This document shows positions 1-6,094 of a stretch of 64,000 bases of DNA, in pieces; the first letter of the stretch is position 1, and each line of letters begins with the position of its first letter. This DNA comes from Leucobacter sp. L43. Lineage in GTDB: Bacteria; Actinomycetota; Actinomycetes; Actinomycetales; Microbacteriaceae. The notes beneath the pieces were generated by a model. The model ran no database searches. It had not been told where the DNA came from and was given only the letters and a program-made list of their open reading frames with translations. Made by a program: the position numbers and the translations under genes. The stretch spans positions 1,488,001 to 1,552,000 of the forward strand of contig NZ_JAENJG010000001.1 of NCBI RefSeq assembly GCF_016597785.1, given 5' to 3'.

Positions 1-462
1 CTTCCCGCGCATGATGTCTTCCATGAACGTCGCCCCCTCGCTGTCGGAGTGATCCGACCACGAGCTCTCACGGATGACGACGGAGAACGGCCGGTCCTCT
101 GGCGCTGCGGCTGGCGCGTCGACGGACGCATCCGCAGCGTCGCTCTGCGGCTGCGCGCCGTGCTCGTCGCGCGCCGGCACACCGAGCTTCGCGCACGCCG
201 CGGTGTAGAGCGCGACGACCTCTCGCCGGATCTCCGGTCGCTCCGTGATCGGGCCACCGGGCCATTCCACCGTCAGTTCGTGCTCTCCCTCGGCATCCGT
301 CACGAGCCATCGACCGGAGGCGCCGGTCACGCCCACCATGGTGCTCGAGGTGGCGCCGGGGTACCCGAAAGCACGCGCGATCAGGAGGTTGTCGGCCATA
401 TGGTCGCCGTTCATGTGCCGGGTCACGCCCGAGATCACGTCATCCGAAAAATTCGTCACCAC
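1..462 (-). CDS. DUF2470-heme oxygenase fusion, C-terminus cut by window edge
   Basis: The 154 visible codons start at GTG 462 (an in-frame TAG lies just upstream; GTG 459 is an alternative) and run off the left edge. Residues 1 to about 75 resemble the DUF2470 domain, with the pattern TRHMNGDHMADNLLIARAFG. After an Ala/Asp-rich linker (about 95-120) comes the typical start of an actinobacterial heme oxygenase, with SWSDHSDSEGATFM near the edge; the His there is the likely proximal heme ligand. Heme oxygenases open heme to biliverdin and free iron in the cytoplasm; the catalytic body is not visible. DUF2470 fused to or near heme oxygenase is a known arrangement. A DtxR-like box just upstream suggests iron control. 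Confidence 0.8.
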   Translation of the reverse strand, partial: MVTNFSDDVISGVTRHMNGDHMADNLLIARAFGYPGATSSTMVGVTGASGRWLVTDAEGEHELTVEWPGGPITERPEIRREVVALYTAACAKLGVPARDEHGAQPQSDAADASVDAPAAAPEDRPFSVVIRESSWSDHSDSEGATFMEDIMRGK

Positions 463-472
463 GTCAGTCTAG

Positions 473-491
473 TAAGGGTGGCCTCACTTCG
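473..491 (-). promoter_or_regulatory. candidate DtxR/IdeR iron box
   Basis: The 19-mer TAAGGGTGGCCTCACTTCG matches the DtxR/IdeR consensus TTAGGTTAGGCTAACCTAA at 12 of 19 positions. It lies 11 bases upstream of the heme oxygenase start, a usual place for an iron repressor site. The match is by eye and the regulator gene is not in the window. Confidence 0.5.
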
Positions 492-578
492 CCCTACCCG
501 GCGCCAAACTTCCCAGTCGCACGCAGTAGACTCCCGTGTGTTCTGTGTCCAATTCACCTTCGAGATTGGCGGTCGAAT

Positions 579-1835
579 TTGATTCCGCGCTTTGCCCCTC
601 GCACCCGCCTGCTGGCCGTCGGGGCCATCGTCGTCGCCGCACTCGGTCTCACGGCATGCACCGACGGCGATTCGGTGACCAGTTCCGCCGACGTCAACAC
701 CGTCGACCCGGCACTCGCGAGCGGCATCGATGACGCCATCGCGTCGGCCATGCAGCAGAGCGGTTCGACCGAAGCCGTCGTCGGCGTCTGGGGCAACGAT
801 GGAAGCGAGTATCTGCGCGGGTACGGCGACAGCGGGGTCGACGGCTCCGTCAGTATCCGCGGAGCACAGGCGACCCAGCCGGTCATGTGCGCACTCATGC
901 TCGACCTCGTCGATGAGGGAACGATCGATCTGGACGGGAAGGTGTCGGAGGATCTGACCCGCCAGTCCGGCATCGAAGACGTCACGTACCGGCAGCTCTG
1001 CGAGATGCGGTCCGGCATCGCCGACTACAAGAGCGGCTTCGCCGACATCTTCGCGAACAACCCGACGCGGCCGTGGGCCGAGCAGGAGCTGCTCGCGCAG
1101 GGGCTCTCGCGGTCACCCGAATCGTGGCCGGGGCTCGACTTCCACCAGTCGGACTCGAACCTCGTGCTCCTCGCCCGCGCCCTGAAGGTGAAGACCGGGC
1201 TCGAAATCCCCGACCTGCTGCGCGATCACGTCTTCTCCGACGCGAATATGGGATCGACGTACTTCCCCGCCCTGAACAGCACCACGATCTCCGGCGACAC
1301 GCTGCAGGGCCTCACCTATCCCTCGAGCGGTGGCAAGGCAGTCTGCGACGCCGAACCGGTCGAGGTAGCCGAGGTGTCACCCTCGATGCTCGCGGGAGCG
1401 GGCGCGACGGTCACGACCGTCACCGACCTCAAGAACTTCTACGACGGGTACCTCAGCGGCACCTTCGGCGGGGAGAGTGCCGGAGTCGTCACCGAGGCCT
1501 TCCCGACCAAGAACCCCGAGCGCGACGAGAACGGCGAACCCACCGAGGAGATCGCCATGGACGGTCGTCTCTGGAGCTTCGGCGTGGAGAAGGTCGGGCC
1601 GCTGTACGGCCGGAGCGGGGCCATCACCGGCACCCTCACCGCCGCCTACAGCGACCCCGACAGCGGCTTCTCCGTCGTCGTCTCGCTCAACAACTCCTCG
1701 GCGGGGGCGGGCTTCGCGAAGTCGCTCGCATTCCAACTCGCCTCGCTCGCACAAGCGCAGGGCGTCGCGCCGGAACTGACGTGGAGCGCCGAGGAGCAGA
1801 CCGAAGCGCTCGCGAAGGCCGCCGTCTGCCAGTAG
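579..1835 (+). CDS. secreted beta-lactamase/DD-peptidase-fold lipoprotein, apparently catalytically dead
   Basis: 418 residues. Basic N-terminus, hydrophobic stretch (10-24) and lipobox ending LTAC with Cys27 show an exported lipoprotein. The body follows the serine beta-lactamase/D-Ala-D-Ala carboxypeptidase family (PF00144): a helix like those after SxxK (LMLDLVDEGTIDLDGKV) and a YSN region (DFHQSDSNLVLLARAL). By alignment the catalytic motifs are replaced: SxxK by QATQ (97-100), YSN by QSD (190-192) and HxG by RSG (345-347). It is therefore probably a binding or structural pseudoenzyme rather than a peptidase. The start is TTG 579, poorly supported by a Shine-Dalgarno; its bases overlap the TGA of a possible 14-codon upstream ORF (538-582). 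Role unknown. Confidence 0.8.
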   Translation: MIPRFAPRTRLLAVGAIVVAALGLTACTDGDSVTSSADVNTVDPALASGIDDAIASAMQQSGSTEAVVGVWGNDGSEYLRGYGDSGVDGSVSIRGAQATQPVMCALMLDLVDEGTIDLDGKVSEDLTRQSGIEDVTYRQLCEMRSGIADYKSGFADIFANNPTRPWAEQELLAQGLSRSPESWPGLDFHQSDSNLVLLARALKVKTGLEIPDLLRDHVFSDANMGSTYFPALNSTTISGDTLQGLTYPSSGGKAVCDAEPVEVAEVSPSMLAGAGATVTTVTDLKNFYDGYLSGTFGGESAGVVTEAFPTKNPERDENGEPTEEIAMDGRLWSFGVEKVGPLYGRSGAITGTLTAAYSDPDSGFSVVVSLNNSSAGAGFAKSLAFQLASLAQAQGVAPELTWSAEEQTEALAKAAVCQ

Positions 1836-1903
1836 CGGCGGTGCCGAGTACTCAGCCACTTTCTGCTACGGTGGGTGAGTCGGAATCCTCGTGATTCCGT
1901 ATC

Positions 1904-1974
1904 GGGGATGTAGTTCAATGGTAGAACTTCAGCTTCCCAAGCTGATAGCGCGGGTTCGATTCCCGTCATCCCCT
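1904..1974 (+). tRNA. tRNA-Gly (anticodon CCC)
   Basis: Cloverleaf visible by eye: acceptor GGGGATG pairs with CATCCCC, the anticodon stem TCAGC/GCTGA encloses loop TTCCCAA (anticodon CCC, glycine), and the T arm contains GGTTCGATTCC. Discriminator T at 1974; CCA is not encoded. A TACGGT element at 1870-1875 could be the -10. A strong terminator follows. Confidence 0.95.
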
Positions 1975-1976
1975 CT

Positions 1977-2018
1977 GAACGGGCCCTTTCCTCCACGATT
2001 GGGCCCGTTCTTCGTTTT
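1977..2018 (+). terminator. Rho-independent terminator of tRNA-Gly
   Basis: Perfect 10-bp stem GAACGGGCCC (1977-1986) / GGGCCCGTTC (2001-2010), 14-nt loop, followed by TTCGTTTT. It sits three bases after the tRNA. Confidence 0.9.
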
Positions 2019-2143
2019 CCCCGGTTCCTTCGTGCCCCGTCCGAGCAACAGGGGTTCCGTCGCCCATTCCTCGTCCGTGACCTCCGAGCCTGGGTGGGCT
2101 ATGGTCGGGTCAGGGTGGTCGCACCCGGAAAAGAGGCATCATC

Positions 2144-2266
2144 ATGTCCAAAGACAAAGGCCAGAAGGCCGCCAAGAAGCCTGCCGCTTCGACTGCGAAA
2201 GAGAAGAAGCAGGCGAAGCGCGACAAGAACCAGGCCGCAGCGAACACGCTGAAGATGGGCAAGTAG
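2144..2266 (+). CDS. 40-residue Lys/Ala-rich basic protein
   Basis: Small ORF (MSKDKGQKAAKKPAASTAKE at the N-terminus, ending NTLKMGK). It is extremely basic, with no hydrophobic segment, and likely disordered; a nucleic-acid or ribosome association would be typical but is only inferred. A purine-rich GGAAAAGAGG lies just before ATG 2144 and a GC-rich hairpin follows its stop, so it looks like an independent transcription unit. I recognise no named family. Confidence 0.65.
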   Translation: MSKDKGQKAAKKPAASTAKEKKQAKRDKNQAAANTLKMGK

Positions 2267-2271
2267 GCCGC

Positions 2272-2298
2272 GTGCCGCCCGACCTCGTCGGGCGGCAC
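2272..2298 (+). terminator. GC-rich hairpin after the small basic gene
   Basis: 12-bp perfect stem GTGCCGCCCGAC / GTCGGGCGGCAC around a CTC loop, six bases after the stop at 2266. There is no real T tract, so termination may be weak or Rho-assisted. Confidence 0.65.
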
Positions 2299-2364
2299 CT
2301 GCCATCTATAGGAGTGAGAAGCATCGGCTACGGTTGCCCGCTGGCGGCTAGGTAGGCTGGCCGC

Positions 2365-2562
2365 ATGCAGCCGCAGCCGAACCCCTTCCTTCCCAGTATC
2401 GACACGATCATGGTCCTCACTGTCGTCGCCTCGATCATCGGAAGCCTCGTCTGGCTCGGCCTGCTCTGGGTGATCGTCCGCGGTGCCACGCTCTCCGCCC
2501 TCCGCAAGCACTCCGAGGAGCAGGCCGAGCGTCGTCGGAACTCCGGATCTCCGCTGAGCTGA
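2365..2562 (+). CDS. 65-residue single-pass membrane protein
   Basis: Hypothetical. Residues about 12-38 are a strong membrane helix (VLTVVASIIGSLVWLGLLWV), followed by a charged, Arg/Glu-rich cytoplasmic tail (RKHSEEQAERRR). The start is well supported without a ribosome site: TAGGCT (2353-2358) lies exactly six bases before ATG 2365, the actinobacterial leaderless pattern. It is followed by another tiny membrane gene. Function unknown. Confidence 0.7.
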   Translation: MQPQPNPFLPSIDTIMVLTVVASIIGSLVWLGLLWVIVRGATLSALRKHSEEQAERRRNSGSPLS

Positions 2563-2653
2563 TGAACGCGAGTCGACGACGTGCGGGAACGACGCTGCAG
2601 CGTGAACGAGCTTCGGCGATCAGCTTCTCGCGTTCGCCTGTTACCGTTGCCGC

Positions 2654-2728
2654 ATGATCCTCGGGCTCGGCCTCGCACTCCTCGGCATCGTCGTGCTCGT
2701 CCGCAGGATGCGAGACCGCAAGAACTGA
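2654..2728 (+). CDS. 24-residue putative membrane micropeptide
   Basis: Very short ORF encoding MILGLGLALLGIVVLVRRMR and a short basic end: one hydrophobic helix followed by Arg residues, as expected for a small inner-membrane peptide with its C-terminus inside. TACCGT (2642-2647) is six bases before the ATG, a leaderless promoter pattern also seen at neighbouring starts. Without that signal I would not call it; expression needs proof. Confidence 0.4.
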   Translation: MILGLGLALLGIVVLVRRMRDRKN

Positions 2729-2966
2729 CGCCGGAGTTGCAGCGATACGAGCGCCGCCGCCCTGAACGAGCCGGAGAACGCCGCCGTGGCATCAACCTCT
2801 CCATCGCGGGGTTCGTCAGCGCCGCCCTCGAAGACCGACGTACCAGAAGGGCTCGCGTGAGCGGCGCGTCAGGTCAGTAGCGCCGAACAGGAGGGTCGCG
2901 CCGAGAGCGCGGGTTCGGAACGGGCGTGACGCCTCGCGCTCAGCTGAAACCCTCGGGCTCGATAGA

Positions 2967-2987
2967 GAACGCGCGTCACGCGCGTTC
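2967..2987. promoter_or_regulatory. 21-bp perfect palindrome upstream of small membrane gene
   Basis: GAACGCGCGT, one central C, then ACGCGCGTTC: 10-bp arms. It ends 11 bases before the TAGGCT -10 of the gene at 3012, so it could be an operator over the -35 region. The remaining bases of 2729-3011 hold no convincing gene. Confidence 0.45.
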
Positions 2988-3011
2988 CGAGCGAACTGTA
3001 GGCTCGAATGC

Positions 3012-3290
3012 ATGACCGGTTCGCAGCAGGATCACCGCGTGCGGCATCTGATCGCGCTCGCGCTCGGTCTCCTCTGCATCCTGTACCTGTTCGTGCAGGC
3101 GGGCGATGTGACCACGTACGTGATCCTTCTCGGGTTGAGTTGCGGTGGCGTCGCCGTCGGCCATCAGGCGATCCTCCGCTCAGGGCCCCTCGTATGGACC
3201 GCGATCATCGGTCTGGTCTTGAGCTACCTGGGCCTGCTGATGGCGATCGGGTTGCTCGTCGTGCGACTCACGCGCACGTTCGGCAGCTGA
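3012..3290 (+). CDS. 92-residue three-helix membrane protein
   Basis: Hypothetical integral membrane protein. Three hydrophobic segments are visible: about 13-30 (IALALGLLCILYLFVQ), 34-55 and 61-86 (WTAIIGLVLSYLGLLMAIGL). A TAGGCT element (2999-3004) seven bases before ATG 3012 suggests a leaderless message. The palindrome at 2967-2987 is a possible operator. No catalytic motif and no recognised family. Confidence 0.75.
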   Translation: MTGSQQDHRVRHLIALALGLLCILYLFVQAGDVTTYVILLGLSCGGVAVGHQAILRSGPLVWTAIIGLVLSYLGLLMAIGLLVVRLTRTFGS

Positions 3291-3339
3291 GGAAGTCAAC
3301 CCTCCTCTCAGTACACCCACTCGCACGTAGCCTCTGGGC

Positions 3340-3435
3340 ATGAGTTCACGCCCCCTGCACCGACCCCGCTGGGCGAGCGAACTGGCGCGAGCAGGTGACC
3401 CCATCACCTGCACAACCGCAGGCGGAGCACCGTGA
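3340..3435 (+). CDS. 31-residue leader-like protein coupled to ctaG
   Basis: Short ORF, MSSRPLHRPRWASELARAGD followed by 11 residues ending AGGAP. TAGCCT (3328-3333) stands six bases before ATG 3340, a good leaderless promoter. Its TGA (3433-3435) overlaps the GTG start of the CtaG-like gene (3432), which has no ribosome site of its own, so translation of this peptide may drive that of ctaG. Contains one Cys; function unknown. Confidence 0.5.
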   Translation: MSSRPLHRPRWASELARAGDPITCTTAGGAP

Positions 3436-4292
3436 TCCCCGCACACACGCACGGTTCCCCGTCGAGCGGTGTCAGCTCCGACCTCATCGCTCTGATCCCG
3501 GTGCTGGTCGCCATCGCCGTCTACCTCGCCGCGACCGCGATCGGTCGGCAGCGCGGACGATCATGGCCGTGGTTCCGCACGGTGTTCTGGATCGCCGGCG
3601 TGCTCGCCGCAGCAGCCGGCTTCATCGGTCCGCTCGCCGCAGCCGCGCACGAGTCATTCGTCGCGCACATGGCGGCCCATCTGCTGGTCGGCATGGCCGC
3701 ACCCCTCCTGCTGGTGCTCTCCGCGCCCATGACGTTGGCGCTGCGGACCCTGGGCGTCGATCCGGCTCGGCGTCTGAGCTGGTTGCTCCGCAGCCCGCTC
3801 GCGCGCGTGCTGACGCATCCGGTCGTCGCCGCCGCACTGAACGTGGGCGGGTTGTGGGTGCTGTACCGCACACCGCTGTACGAGCTGATGCAGCGGGACG
3901 TGCTGGTGCACCTGCTCGTGATGCTCCACGTTCTGGCTGCCGGATACCTCTACACGTATGCGTTGGTCGGGATCGATCCGTCGCCCCACCGCTCCGGCTT
4001 CGTGATGCGCAGCGTCGTCCTGGTGAGTTCGCTCGCTGCGCACGGCATTCTGGCGAAGGTGCTCTACGCGCATCCCCCACCCGGCGTCCCCGTAGCGGAT
4101 GCGCATACCGGAGCTCGGCTCATGTTCACCGGCGGCGACGCGGTCGACTTCGTGCTGATCGTGCTGCTCTGCGCGGAATGGTATCGCGCGACGGGCCGAC
4201 GTCTGGGGGCCACGACCACCACCATGTCAGTCGTCCGGCGCACAGCGACAGACGCGCAGGGCGGGAGCCGACGCACGAAGGGAGCATCATGA
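3432..4292 (+). CDS. CtaG/caa3-type cytochrome oxidase assembly membrane protein
   Basis: 286 residues with about seven membrane helices. It resembles the CtaG_Cox11/caa3_CtaG family (PF09678): a helix with HMAAHLLVGMAAPLLLVLSA (about 77-97) carries the paired His typical of the family, later followed by LVHLLVMLHVLAAGYLYTYA. Family members help copper delivery or assembly of aa3/caa3 oxidases in the plasma membrane. GTG 3432 overlaps the stop of the 31-residue ORF, and the stop overlaps the next start (ATGA 4289-4292), so the three genes are one coupled unit. No oxidase subunit genes are nearby, so the target oxidase is elsewhere or the role differs. Confidence 0.8.
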   Translation: MIPAHTHGSPSSGVSSDLIALIPVLVAIAVYLAATAIGRQRGRSWPWFRTVFWIAGVLAAAAGFIGPLAAAAHESFVAHMAAHLLVGMAAPLLLVLSAPMTLALRTLGVDPARRLSWLLRSPLARVLTHPVVAAALNVGGLWVLYRTPLYELMQRDVLVHLLVMLHVLAAGYLYTYALVGIDPSPHRSGFVMRSVVLVSSLAAHGILAKVLYAHPPPGVPVADAHTGARLMFTGGDAVDFVLIVLLCAEWYRATGRRLGATTTTMSVVRRTATDAQGGSRRTKGAS

Positions 4293-4801
4293 TGATGGGC
4301 ACGAGCAGTCGGATGGGAGGGTCTCCGCTGCGTTTCCGCTCCTACTGGGCCGGCTTCCTGCTCGGCGTGGCCATGATGGCGGCGATCGATGAGATCGTCT
4401 TCCACCAGATCCTCGCCTGGCATCACTTCTACGACAACGCCAGCCCGGACATCGCCATCCTCTCCGACGGGTTGTTGCACGCGGCCGAGCTCTTCGGCTT
4501 CGTCTTCGGGTTCTTCCTCATGCTCGACGCGCGTCGGCGTCGCACGTTCTGGGCGGCCGCCGCCTGGGCGGGGTTTCTGGTGGGGCTCGGGTTGTTCCAG
4601 CTCTGGGACGGGATCGTCGACCACAAGATCCTTCGGCTCCACCAGATCCGCTACGGGGTCGAACTGCTGCCCTACGATGTCGCCTGGAATGTCGCCGGTG
4701 CGCTGCTCCTCGTCTCAGGCCTCATCTGGACCGCGGTGCTCGCCAGACGGGGAACGCCCGAGAGAGCGGAAGACAGTGCGACGCCTCAGCCGATATCGTG
4801 A
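4289..4801 (+). CDS. DUF2243 family membrane protein
   Basis: 170 residues, four hydrophobic helices, with the DUF2243 signature AAIDEIVFHQILAWHHFYD (about 31-50) and a second His/Asp-rich motif GLFQLWDGIVDHKILRLHQI (about 105-125). The conserved His, Asp and Glu near the membrane face suggest metal or heme handling, but the family has no established function. It is commonly found beside CtaG-like genes, as here, where the start overlaps the ctaG stop. The start ATG 4289 is chosen by this coupling; two further ATG codons follow directly. Confidence 0.8.
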   Translation: MMMGTSSRMGGSPLRFRSYWAGFLLGVAMMAAIDEIVFHQILAWHHFYDNASPDIAILSDGLLHAAELFGFVFGFFLMLDARRRRTFWAAAAWAGFLVGLGLFQLWDGIVDHKILRLHQIRYGVELLPYDVAWNVAGALLLVSGLIWTAVLARRGTPERAEDSATPQPIS

Positions 4802-4805
4802 GCGC

Positions 4806-5216
4806 ATGAGATCTCGCGCGCTGCCCGCCCTTGCGTTCGCAGCCGCGGCACTTTCAGCAGTCGTGCTCTCGGGGTGCGCTGCTCCGGCGAGCGTCACCGT
4901 CGGATACGAGGAGTCATCGGTCACGATCGAGGACGGGACGGAACTCGTCATCGACTTCGGCGAGGTCAACGCGTCGGTCGGCTCGGACTGGGTGATGATC
5001 AGTGAACCCGACCCCTCCATATTGACGCACGGGGAGAAGGTGAGCGAGTACGCCGGCGAGGAGGGCAGCGTGGGCGGACCGAGCGAACTCGCGTACCGGT
5101 TCACCGCGACCGGCACCGGAATGACGAAGATCCAGTTCGAATACCAGTTCCGCGGCGCTGTGCCCGACGATCCGACCGAGCAGAGAACAGCGCTGATCGA
5201 CGTCTCGGTGGAGTAA
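4806..5216 (+). CDS. lipoprotein with chagasin-like (inhibitor I42) fold
   Basis: 136 residues. Signal peptide and lipobox VLSGC (Cys about 24) indicate surface anchoring. The remainder resembles the chagasin/I42 cysteine-protease inhibitor domain (PF09394): a loop like NPTTGYxW (here NASVGSDWVM), then GSVGG, then YRFTATGTG-x5-QFEYQFRG in place of the RPW loop. The key inhibitory loops are altered, so inhibition of papain-like proteases is uncertain; it may be a general Ig-like periplasmic domain. Start ATG 4806 has TATCGT six bases upstream (4794-4799), inside the end of the DUF2243 gene. Confidence 0.65.
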   Translation: MRSRALPALAFAAAALSAVVLSGCAAPASVTVGYEESSVTIEDGTELVIDFGEVNASVGSDWVMISEPDPSILTHGEKVSEYAGEEGSVGGPSELAYRFTATGTGMTKIQFEYQFRGAVPDDPTEQRTALIDVSVE

Positions 5217-5288
5217 ACGGCTCGCCGATTCGCGCACAACACGCACAGATTTTCTACCGCAATGTGACGGATGCGCCCGACACCTTGT

Positions 5289-5315
5289 AACTTGTCAGTA
5301 TGGATACGACAAGTT
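5289..5315. promoter_or_regulatory. inverted repeat spanning a start codon
   Basis: AACTTGTC (5289-5296) and GACAAGTT (5308-5315), a perfect 8-bp inverted repeat with an 11-nt centre containing the ATG at 5300. TAACTT (5288-5293), the likely -10, overlaps the left arm. It could be an operator at the transcription start, or, if transcripts start upstream, an RNA hairpin hiding the start codon. Confidence 0.45.
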
Positions 5316-5500
5316 TTCAGCGCCTCCCGAAGAGCATTCAGCAGATCGTGCTCGATGGCCTGGACAACGAAGTGCAGGCCGGGCTCGAGCGCCTCGACAA
5401 TGCGAAGAAGGACGGAACGCTCGCTCCCGAGCAGACCGCCGCGCTCGAGGGCGACATTCGCCGCGCAGCAGAGCTGCGCAATCGCTACTCGCCGGCCTGA
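5300..5500 (+). CDS. 66-residue soluble helical protein
   Basis: Hypothetical small cytoplasmic protein, mostly helical by composition (LPKSIQQIVLDGLDNEVQAG, then LERLDNAKKDGTLAPEQTAA). No membrane segment, Cys or metal motif. TAACTT lies six bases before ATG 5300 and no ribosome site is seen, so a leaderless message is likely; a start-spanning inverted repeat suggests specific control. No recognised family. Confidence 0.65.
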   Translation: MDTTSFQRLPKSIQQIVLDGLDNEVQAGLERLDNAKKDGTLAPEQTAALEGDIRRAAELRNRYSPA

Positions 5501-5524
5501 GCCTCCCGCCCGACTCCGGCGGCC

Positions 5525-6094
5525 TCAATCGGAGAACAGCTCGCGCCGGAGCGCACCTTCGTGCTGCAGCAGGCGCGTTTTGATATCCACGCCGAAGAGG
5601 TAGCCGCCCAGACCTCCGTCGCTGCGCACGATGCGGTGGCAGGGCACGACCAGAGCGACGAGATTGTTGGCGCAGCCCGACGCCGCCGCTCGCACCGCAG
5701 ACGGGCGACCGGCGAGCCCGGCCAATTCGGTGTAGGTCACGGCCCGGCCAGCCGGCACCTCGCGGAGCGCGCGCCACACGTCGCCGCGGAACGGCGTCTC
5801 CGGCTGACGCACCATCAGTCCATCGATGGCGGTCACGTCTCCGTCGGCGTAGGCCAGCAGCGCGTAGGCGATCGGGTCGGCAACCGGGCCAGGGGCCGCA
5901 GCGGCGTCGGTGATCCCGCGCTCGGCGACGCCCGCGTCGATGCTGCGGAGACGCGCCGTGAGCGACTCAGCATCAGGATCCAGCTCGGTGGCGAAACCGG
6001 CGGCGCGAATGGCCCCGTCCTCGGGCGACCAGATCGCGTGGAACGGCGCTCCGACGATATCGACGACGGTGCGCGTGAGTGGGCTGGTGGTCAT
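5525..6094 (-). CDS. ogt: methylated-DNA-[protein]-cysteine S-methyltransferase
   Basis: 189 residues. Suicide repair enzyme that moves the methyl group from O6-methylguanine (or O4-methylthymine) in DNA to its own cysteine. The C-terminal domain has RAVTYTELAGLAGRPSAVRA (helix-turn-helix, about 117-136) and the acceptor motif VVPCHRIV with Cys152. The asparagine hinge is present as CANN (141-144). The start ATG 6094 overlaps the stop of the upstream ada/alkA gene by four bases, so the two repair enzymes are co-translated. Confidence 0.93.
   Translation of the reverse strand: MTTSPLTRTVVDIVGAPFHAIWSPEDGAIRAAGFATELDPDAESLTARLRSIDAGVAERGITDAAAAPGPVADPIAYALLAYADGDVTAIDGLMVRQPETPFRGDVWRALREVPAGRAVTYTELAGLAGRPSAVRAAASGCANNLVALVVPCHRIVRSDGGLGGYLFGVDIKTRLLQHEGALRRELFSD

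Noticed and set aside
3395..4288. Arg-rich extension in front of the DUF2243 gene
   Set aside because: It is the wrong frame of ctaG; the DUF2243 family start matches ATG 4289.
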